The position numbers and the translations under genes were made by a program. Source: Nocardioidaceae bacterium (GTDB taxonomy: Bacteria; Actinomycetota; Actinomycetes; Propionibacteriales; Nocardioidaceae). From it: 10,638 bases of DNA. The notes beneath the pieces are model-generated. The model was not told the DNA's origin. It saw only the letters and a list, made by a program, of their open reading frames with translations, and searched no databases. Position 1 is the first letter of the stretch. Every line of letters begins with the position of its first letter. Positions 5,989-10,638 of this stretch are shown here, in pieces. The stretch spans positions 1 to 10,638 of the forward strand of contig JACCUS010000072.1 in the NCBI GenBank assembly GCA_013811715.1, written 5' to 3'.

Positions 5989-7413
5989 TTAGCGACCGCG
6001 AAGGCGAGCGACGGTCTCCCGCAGCTCCCCGAGCTGCTCGGTGACGCGCTCGACCGCCGTGCCGCCACGCCCGTCGCGCGAGGCGATGGAGCCCTCGACC
6101 GTCAACACCTCGCGGACTCCGTGCGACAGGTGGGGTGACACGGCGGCGAGGTCGTCGTCCGTCAGGTCCCACAGCTCGACCCCTCGCTGCTCGCAGACCC
6201 GGACGCACGCCCCGGCCAGCTCATGCGCATCCCGGAACGGCACGCCCGCACGCACGAGCCACTCGGCGAGGTCGGTGGCGAGCGAGAAGCCCTGGGGTGC
6301 GAGCGACGCCAGCCGGGCGCTGTCGAACGTCAGGGTGCGGATCATCCCGGTGAAGGCCGGCAGCAGCACCTCCAGGGCGTCGATCGAGTCGAACACCGGC
6401 TCCTTGTCCTCTTGCAGGTCGCGGTTGTAGGCCAGCGGCTGCGCCTTCAGAGTGGCCAGCAGACCGGTCAGGTTGCCGATCAGCCGTCCGGACTTGCCCC
6501 GCGCCAGTTCGGCGACGTCGGGGTTCTTCTTCTGAGGCATGATGCTCGAGCCGGAGGAGTAGGCGTCGTCCAGCCGCACGAAGCCGAACTCCTCGGTGGC
6601 CCAGATGACCACCTCCTCCGCCAGCCGCGACACGTCCACGCCCACCATCGCGGCGACGAAGGCGAACTCGGCCGCGAAGTCGCGCGCCGCCGTGCCGTCG
6701 ATGCTGTTGGGCGTGGAGTTGGTGAAACCGAGGTCGCGGGCGACCTGTTGCGGGTCGAGCCCGAGCGACGACCCGGCCAGCGCGCCGGTGCCGTACGGCG
6801 AGTCGGCCGCCACTCGTGCGTCCCAGTCGCGCAGCCGGCCCACGTCGCGGACGAGCGGCCAGGCATGTGCCAGCAGGTGGTGAGACAGCAGCACTGGCTG
6901 GGCGTGCTGCAGGTGGGTGCGGCCCGGCATCGGCTCGCCGAGGTGGTTCTCGGCCCGGGTCGCAAGGGCGTCGACCAGCTCCAGGACCAGCCCGGCGATG
7001 ACCGTCGACTGGTCGCGCAGGTAAGCCTTGAACAGGGTCGCCACCTGGTCGTTGCGCGATCGCCCCGCGCGCAGCCGACCGCCCAGCTCCGCCCCGACAG
7101 TCTCGACCACCCCACGCTCCAAAGCGGTGTGCACGTCCTCGTCCGCCTCGGTCGGCCCGAAGGCGCCGGAGGCGACTGCCCCGCCCAGCTCGTCGAGCCC
7201 GGCCAGCAGCTCGTGGAGGTCTTGCCGGCCGAGCAGGCCGGCGCTCCCCAGCGCGCGGGCGTGCGCTCGCGAGCCGGCGATGTCGTACGGCGCCAGCCGC
7301 CAGTCGAAGTGGGTCGACTTGCTCAGCGCCGCCAGCTCGGCCGATGGGCCGCGGCCGAACCGGCCGCCCCACAGCCGGGTCGGCTCGGCCGGCGGATCTG
7401 CCGCCTCCGTCAC
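5989..7413 (-). CDS. argH: argininosuccinate lyase
   Basis: This enzyme performs the last step of arginine synthesis, splitting argininosuccinate to arginine and fumarate in the cytoplasm as a homotetramer. The 474 residues show LWGGRF (14-19), RSRNDQVAT (118-126), the THLQHAQP segment with acid/base His167 (166-173), and the fumarase/aspartase signature GSSIMPQKKNPD (288-299), whose serine loop supplies the catalytic base. YNRDLQEDKEPVFDS (329-343) and the C-terminal RDAHELAG are also typical. The GTG start (7413-7411) shares bases with the argG TGA stop in the string GTGA, with GGGGAA a few bases upstream, so translation is likely coupled. The TAA stop is followed by mpg after 10 bases. All active-site motifs are intact. 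Confidence 0.98.
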   Translation of the reverse strand: MTEAADPPAEPTRLWGGRFGRGPSAELAALSKSTHFDWRLAPYDIAGSRAHARALGSAGLLGRQDLHELLAGLDELGGAVASGAFGPTEADEDVHTALERGVVETVGAELGGRLRAGRSRNDQVATLFKAYLRDQSTVIAGLVLELVDALATRAENHLGEPMPGRTHLQHAQPVLLSHHLLAHAWPLVRDVGRLRDWDARVAADSPYGTGALAGSSLGLDPQQVARDLGFTNSTPNSIDGTAARDFAAEFAFVAAMVGVDVSRLAEEVVIWATEEFGFVRLDDAYSSGSSIMPQKKNPDVAELARGKSGRLIGNLTGLLATLKAQPLAYNRDLQEDKEPVFDSIDALEVLLPAFTGMIRTLTFDSARLASLAPQGFSLATDLAEWLVRAGVPFRDAHELAGACVRVCEQRGVELWDLTDDDLAAVSPHLSHGVREVLTVEGSIASRDGRGGTAVERVTEQLGELRETVARLRGR

Positions 7414-8648
7414 GGCGTTCCCCGATGTGCGGCCTGGTCGCGCCTGGCGGCGATCTTGCTAGGCAGCCCCCACAGCTCCACGAAGCCCTTCGCGAGCGAC
7501 TGGTCGAAGGAGTCGCCCTCGTCGTAGGTGGCCAGGCCGAAGTCGTACAGGCCGGTGCTGGAGCGGCGGCCGGTCGGCACCGCGCGTCCCGTGTGCAGGC
7601 GCAGCCGCACCTCGCCGCTGACATGGGTCTGGGAGGAGTCGATGAACGCGTCGAGCGAGCGCTTGAGCGGCGCGAACCACAGCCCGTCGTACACCTGCTC
7701 CGCCCACCGCTGGTCGACCCCGCGCTTGAAGCGGGCCAGCTCCCGCTCGACGGTCACGCTCTCCAGCTCGCTGTGCGCGGTGATCAGCACGGTCGCGCCC
7801 GGCGCCTCGTAGACCTCTCGGCTCTTGATGCCCACCACCCTGTCCTCGATGAGGTCCAGCCGCCCGACGCCTTGGGCGCCGCCCCGCGCGTTGAGCTGCG
7901 TGATCGCCTCGGCCATGGTGACGTGCTGCCCGTCGATCGCCACCGGGACGCCGTCGTGGAAAGCGACGACCACCTCGTCTGCCTCCCGGGTGACGGCTGG
8001 GTCTGCGGTGTAGTCGTAGACGTCCTCGACGGGGGCGTTCCAGATGTCCTCCAAGAAGCCGGTCTCGACCGCCCGCCCCCACATGTTCTGGTCGATGGAG
8101 TACGGCGACTGCGCGGTCACGTCGATCGGCAGCCCGCGCTCCTCGGCGTACCCGATCGCCTTTTCGCGGGTCCAGGCGTAGTCGCGGACCGGCGCGATGA
8201 CGTCGAGGTGGGGGGCGAGGCCGCCGATGCCGGCCTCGAACCGCACCTGGTCGTTGCCCTTCCCGGTGCAGCCGTGGCTGACGGTCGTGGCGCCGTGCTC
8301 GCCGGCGGCACGCACGAGATGCTTGGCGATCAGCGGGCGCGACAGTGCCGAGACCAGCGGGTACCGGCCCATGTACAGCGCATTCGCCTTGAGCGCTGGC
8401 AGACAGTACTCGTCGGCGAACTCCTCCCGGGCGTCGATCACCACCGCTTCGACCGCGCCACAGGCCAGCGCCCGCTCCCGGATGGTCTCCAGGTCCTCCC
8501 CGCCCTGACCGACGTCGACCGCCACCGCAACCACCTCGGCGCCGGTCTCCGCCGCGAGCCAGCCGATCGCCACGGACGTGTCCAGGCCGCCGGAGTAGGC
8601 GAGCACGACACGGTCTGCTGCTTCCCGCGGCGTGCTGCGAGGCGTCAC
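7410..8648 (-). CDS. argG: argininosuccinate synthase
   Basis: This enzyme joins citrulline and aspartate with ATP to make argininosuccinate, the sixth step from N-acetylornithine in this branch. The 412 residues fit the common type 1 enzyme. The N-type ATP pyrophosphatase loop is AYSGGLDTS (17-25). Other marks are ANALYMGRYPL (89-98), HGCTGKGNDQVRFE (125-138), and SPYSIDQNMWGRAVE (181-195). The C-terminal multimerisation part includes YEAPGA, LKRSLDAFI and SSTGLYDFGLATYDEGD. The GTG start (8648-8646) overlaps the argR stop as GTGA, with AAGGA 6 bases upstream. The stop overlaps the argH start in the same way. It is the third gene of the argFRGH run and probably has no promoter of its own. 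Confidence 0.98.
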   Translation of the reverse strand: MTPRSTPREAADRVVLAYSGGLDTSVAIGWLAAETGAEVVAVAVDVGQGGEDLETIRERALACGAVEAVVIDAREEFADEYCLPALKANALYMGRYPLVSALSRPLIAKHLVRAAGEHGATTVSHGCTGKGNDQVRFEAGIGGLAPHLDVIAPVRDYAWTREKAIGYAEERGLPIDVTAQSPYSIDQNMWGRAVETGFLEDIWNAPVEDVYDYTADPAVTREADEVVVAFHDGVPVAIDGQHVTMAEAITQLNARGGAQGVGRLDLIEDRVVGIKSREVYEAPGATVLITAHSELESVTVERELARFKRGVDQRWAEQVYDGLWFAPLKRSLDAFIDSSQTHVSGEVRLRLHTGRAVPTGRRSSTGLYDFGLATYDEGDSFDQSLAKGFVELWGLPSKIAARRDQAAHRGTP

Positions 8649-9184
8649 GAGGTGTCCTTGGTGGCGAGCTCGGCGCCGCTAGCGGCGAAGGCGAGGAACC
8701 TGGATGCGAGGGCCTCCCCGCCGCTGGGGTTGCGAGCGACGACGAGGATGGTGTCGTCACCGGCGATGCAGCCCAGCACCGCGGTGAGCTCGCTCTTGTC
8801 CAGTGCGGACGCCAGGAACTGGGCGGCGCCCGGAGGGGTGCGGAGCACGACGATGTTGCCCGACATCTCCACGCTGACCAGCAGCTCACCGCAGAGCCTG
8901 GCCAGCCGGTGCTCGGCGGTGGCGGACTCCACCGCCGGGCGGGGGGTCCGGTCGCCGCCCTCACTCGGGACGGCGTACACCAAGGTGCCACGCGAGTCGC
9001 GGACGCGCACCGCCTCGAGCTCGACCAGGTCGCGCGACAGCGTGCCCTGGGTCACGCGCAGGCCGCCGGTGGCCAGCAGATCGGCGAGCTCGGCCTGCGA
9101 GCGGACGGGGTTACGGCTCAGCAGCCCGACGATCTTGTGGTGCCGGGCGGCCTTGGTGGTGGCGATGTGGGCTTGGGTGGCCAT
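8645..9184 (-). CDS. argR: arginine repressor
   Basis: This 179-residue transcription factor represses arginine synthesis genes when arginine binds the hexamer. The N-terminal winged helix-turn-helix covers about 14-70 (HHKIVGLLSRNPVRSQAELA; recognition part VTQGTLSRDL, 44-53). The C-terminal oligomerisation and arginine-binding domain covers about 95-170, with GNIVVLRTPPGAAQFLASAL and the arginine-binding GDD (142-144) in CIAGDDTILVV. I chose ATG 9184-9182, which overlaps the argF stop by one base (TGATG). An in-frame GTG at 9217 would add 11 residues and overlap argF; no good ribosome site favours it. Its stop overlaps the argG start (GTGA). Its likely operator is in the 170 bases upstream of argF, so the repressor would control its own operon. 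Confidence 0.96.
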   Translation of the reverse strand: MATQAHIATTKAARHHKIVGLLSRNPVRSQAELADLLATGGLRVTQGTLSRDLVELEAVRVRDSRGTLVYAVPSEGGDRTPRPAVESATAEHRLARLCGELLVSVEMSGNIVVLRTPPGAAQFLASALDKSELTAVLGCIAGDDTILVVARNPSGGEALASRFLAFAASGAELATKDTS

Positions 9185-10119
9185 CACGGCTCGGCCCGCG
9201 ACCTCTCCAGCAGCCACGTCAACAGCGCCTTCTGGGCATGCAGGCGGCTCTCGGCCTCGTCCCAGACGATGCTCTGCGGCCCGTCTACCACCTCGGCGGC
9301 GATCTCCTTGCCGCGGTACGCCGGCAGGCAGTGCAGTACGACGGCGTCGGCTGCGGCCAGTGCCATCGCGTCCGAGTCGACGGCGTACGCCGCGAACGGC
9401 GACGAGCGATCCGCCACCTCGTCCTCCTGACCCATCGACACCCAGGTGTCGGTCGCCACCACGTCGGCGCCCTCGACGGCCGCCTGTGGAGACGACTCGT
9501 GCGCGACCGAGCCGCCGGTCTCCGCGGCGTGCCGGGCGGCCGCCGCCATGATCGCCGGGTCGGGCTGGTACTGGCCGGGGGAGCCGATCCGGACGTGCAT
9601 GCCCGCGAGTGCCCCACCGAGCAGGTAGGAGTGCGCCACGTTGTTGGCGCCGTCGCCCAGATAGGTGAGGGTGAGCCCGGCCAACTTCTCCTTGTGCAGC
9701 CGGACCGCGTGCAGGTCGGCGAGGATCTGGCAGGGATGGAACTCGTCGGTCAACCCGTTGACGACCGGGACACGGGACACGGCCGCCATCGCGTCCACCC
9801 GGCCCTGACCGAAGGTGCGCCAGACGATGGCCCGCACCTGCCGGTCCAAGACCCTCGTCGTGTCCTCGACCGGCTCTCCCCTGCCCAGCTGGGACGACTG
9901 AGCGTCGATCACGAGCGGGTAGCCACCGAGCTCGGCGATGCCCACCGAGAAGGACACCCGGGTACGGGTCGACGGCTTGTCGAAGACCACGGCCACCGCC
10001 TGCGGGCCGGCCAGTGGCTGGGCGTGGAAGCGGTCGGCCCGGAAGGCGTCTGCGAGGTCCAAGATCTCGGCCTGCTCGGCCGCGGTCAGGTCGTCATCGC
10101 GAAGAAAGTGGCGGGTCAT
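9184..10119 (-). CDS. argF: ornithine carbamoyltransferase (anabolic)
   Basis: This cytoplasmic trimeric enzyme condenses ornithine with carbamoyl phosphate to give citrulline. At 311 residues it has normal length. The carbamoyl-phosphate site is STRTRVSF (50-57), with QSSQLGRGEP (75-83) and VWRTFGQ nearby. The ornithine side shows DEFHPCQILAD (125-135), the mobile loop DTWVSMGQE (224-232) and HCLPAYRGKEI (263-273). The ATG start at 10119-10117 has GGAGG (10128-10124) 4 bases upstream. It is the first gene of the argFRGH run and lies directly after pheT. In most actinomycetes argCJBD stand between pheT and argF; they are absent here. That placement and the linkage to argRGH argue for the anabolic role, not for the arginine deiminase pathway. 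Confidence 0.97.
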   Translation of the reverse strand: MTRHFLRDDDLTAAEQAEILDLADAFRADRFHAQPLAGPQAVAVVFDKPSTRTRVSFSVGIAELGGYPLVIDAQSSQLGRGEPVEDTTRVLDRQVRAIVWRTFGQGRVDAMAAVSRVPVVNGLTDEFHPCQILADLHAVRLHKEKLAGLTLTYLGDGANNVAHSYLLGGALAGMHVRIGSPGQYQPDPAIMAAAARHAAETGGSVAHESSPQAAVEGADVVATDTWVSMGQEDEVADRSSPFAAYAVDSDAMALAAADAVVLHCLPAYRGKEIAAEVVDGPQSIVWDEAESRLHAQKALLTWLLERSRAEP

Positions 10120-10123
10120 CGGG

Positions 10124-10128
10124 CCTCC
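10124..10128 (-). promoter_or_regulatory. argF Shine-Dalgarno
   Basis: GGAGG (10128-10124) lies 4 bases before ATG 10119-10117 and supports that start for argF. It is the strongest ribosome site among the arg genes, as expected for the first gene of a translationally coupled set. Confidence 0.65.
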
Positions 10129-10156
10129 GGCCAGGTAGCACGGTCATCAGTAATCA

Positions 10157-10189
10157 CATGACTATTCTATCAACGTCACGATTATGCAA
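10157..10189 (-). promoter_or_regulatory. likely argF promoter with possible ArgR operator
   Basis: The stretch 10146-10190 is strikingly AT-rich for this genome. It holds an extended -10 motif TGATAGAAT (10172-10164; TG, one base, then TAGAAT, five of six consensus bases). A start near 10157 would give a leader of about 38 bases. There is no good -35 at 16-18 bases. Instead TTGCATAAT (10189-10181) lies where a -35 or a repressor would bind, and resembles actinobacterial ARG-box half-sites (TGCAT-type). I see no clean second half-site, so the operator call is inference. Confidence 0.4.
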
Positions 10190-10205
10190 GGCGTCCTACC
10201 GCGAA

Positions 10206-10256
10206 TTGCGGGAAACTTGCTTTCGTCGGCGCGCTGAGACAGCAAGTTCCCCGCAA
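10206..10256 (-). terminator. 15-bp inverted repeat between pheT and argF, possible pheT terminator
   Basis: The arms 10206-10220 (plus strand TTGCGGGAAACTTGC) and 10242-10256 (GCAAGTTCCCCGCAA) match at 14 of 15 positions, and one more pair (10221/10241) closes a 19-base loop. In minus-strand RNA the single mismatch becomes a G-U pair, but in plus-strand RNA an A-C clash, which favours a minus-strand transcript. It begins 33 bases after the pheT stop. There is no U-run, so it is not a classic intrinsic terminator; a U-less actinobacterial terminator or a dispersed palindromic repeat are the alternatives. Confidence 0.5.
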
Positions 10257-10289
10257 CTCCACGGGAGTGGTGCGCCGATGTGAGCACTC

Positions 10290-10638
10290 TCAGGTCCGCT
10301 GGACGGCGCCGACGCGGCTGGCGGCCGACCCCACCGCGGCGTCGCGCGCGGCCTTGATCTCGGTCTCGGTCAACGTGCGGTCCGGCGCCCTGAACCGCAA
10401 CGCGTACGCGAGCGACTTCCGCCCCGCGGCGACCTGCTCCCCCGTGTACACGTCGAACAGACGGACCGACTCCAACAGCTCGCCCGCCCCCTCGCGCAGC
10501 GCCGCCTCGACCGCACTTGCGGGGACGTCGGCGTCGACGACGAGTGCGACGTCCTCCTTGCCGACGGGGTAGGTGGAGAACCGCGGCGCCGCCACCAGGT
10601 CGACCGCATGGGCAAGCACCGCGTCGAGGTCGAGCTCG
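10290..10638 (-). CDS. pheT: phenylalanyl-tRNA synthetase beta chain, C-terminal end (cut by window edge)
   Basis: This is the last 115 or so residues of the beta chain of the alpha2-beta2 enzyme that charges tRNA-Phe. The visible part is the FDX-ACB (ferredoxin-like anticodon-binding) domain: PRFSTYPVGKEDVALVVD, ALREGAGELLESVRLFDVYTG, then RKSLAYALRFRAPDRTLTETEI and a short tail ending in TGA (10292-10290). The frame stays open to the right edge, with ELDLDA before the first Met inside the window, so the Met at 10619 is internal and not a start. pheS and most of pheT lie to the right. Nothing in the visible part is damaged. It is followed by the inverted repeat and argF. Confidence 0.95.
   Translation of the reverse strand, partial: ELDLDAVLAHAVDLVAAPRFSTYPVGKEDVALVVDADVPASAVEAALREGAGELLESVRLFDVYTGEQVAAGRKSLAYALRFRAPDRTLTETEIKAARDAAVGSAASRVGAVQRT

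Noticed and set aside
5979..6068. 30-residue N-terminal extension of mpg into argH
   Set aside because: It would overlap the argH coding end, adds Ser/Ala/Arg-rich sequence unlike the family, and the inner ATG has a ribosome site at the argH stop.
6223..7527. 434-residue open frame on the plus strand opposite argH
   Set aside because: It is an antisense shadow of argH, whose motifs are complete.
7344..9551. 735-residue open frame on the plus strand opposite argG, argR and argF
   Set aside because: It runs antisense across several conserved genes and has shadow-type composition, with no domain seen.

Overview
This is a chromosomal segment from a high-GC Gram-positive bacterium (Actinomycetota). 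The 16S rRNA 5' end, its leader, and the gene orders pheT/arg and mpg/tyrS fit that phylum. The V1 region of the 16S looks closest to Propionibacteriales (Nocardioides/Kribbella/Propionibacterium relatives), but only about 125 bases of rRNA are visible, so the order-level guess is tentative. Every supported gene lies on the minus strand, so transcription runs from the right edge to the left edge and ends in the rRNA operon.

In transcription order: the 3' end of pheT (phenylalanyl-tRNA synthetase beta chain) at the right edge; a 170-base gap with a strong inverted repeat and a likely argF promoter; then argF-argR-argG-argH, joined by 1- to 4-base stop/start overlaps; and mpg (3-methyladenine DNA glycosylase) 10 bases after argH. 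Next is an accessory block of four small genes: a glyoxalase-like VOC protein, a CmoM/SmtA-like SAM methyltransferase, a second VOC protein, and a hemerythrin-like HHE protein. Then come tyrS, a FMN-dependent alpha-hydroxy-acid dehydrogenase gene coupled to tyrS, and finally tandem promoters and the leader of a ribosomal RNA operon, cut by the left edge at about 16S nucleotide 125.

The arg genes encode the last steps of arginine synthesis (ornithine to citrulline to argininosuccinate to arginine) plus the arginine repressor. The first half of the usual actinobacterial cluster (argC, argJ, argB, argD), normally found between pheT and argF, is absent. Ornithine must therefore be made by genes elsewhere or be obtained from outside. 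This is the most informative oddity in the window.

I found no new defence system, mobile element, CRISPR array, tRNA gene or phage gene. The points most worth a second look are the missing argCJBD block and the 15-bp inverted repeat in its place; the two well-formed rrn promoters, one of which begins at the stop codon of the upstream gene; the CmoM-like methyltransferase in the four-gene block; and the alpha-hydroxy-acid dehydrogenase that has Lys where the family usually has a substrate-binding Arg.
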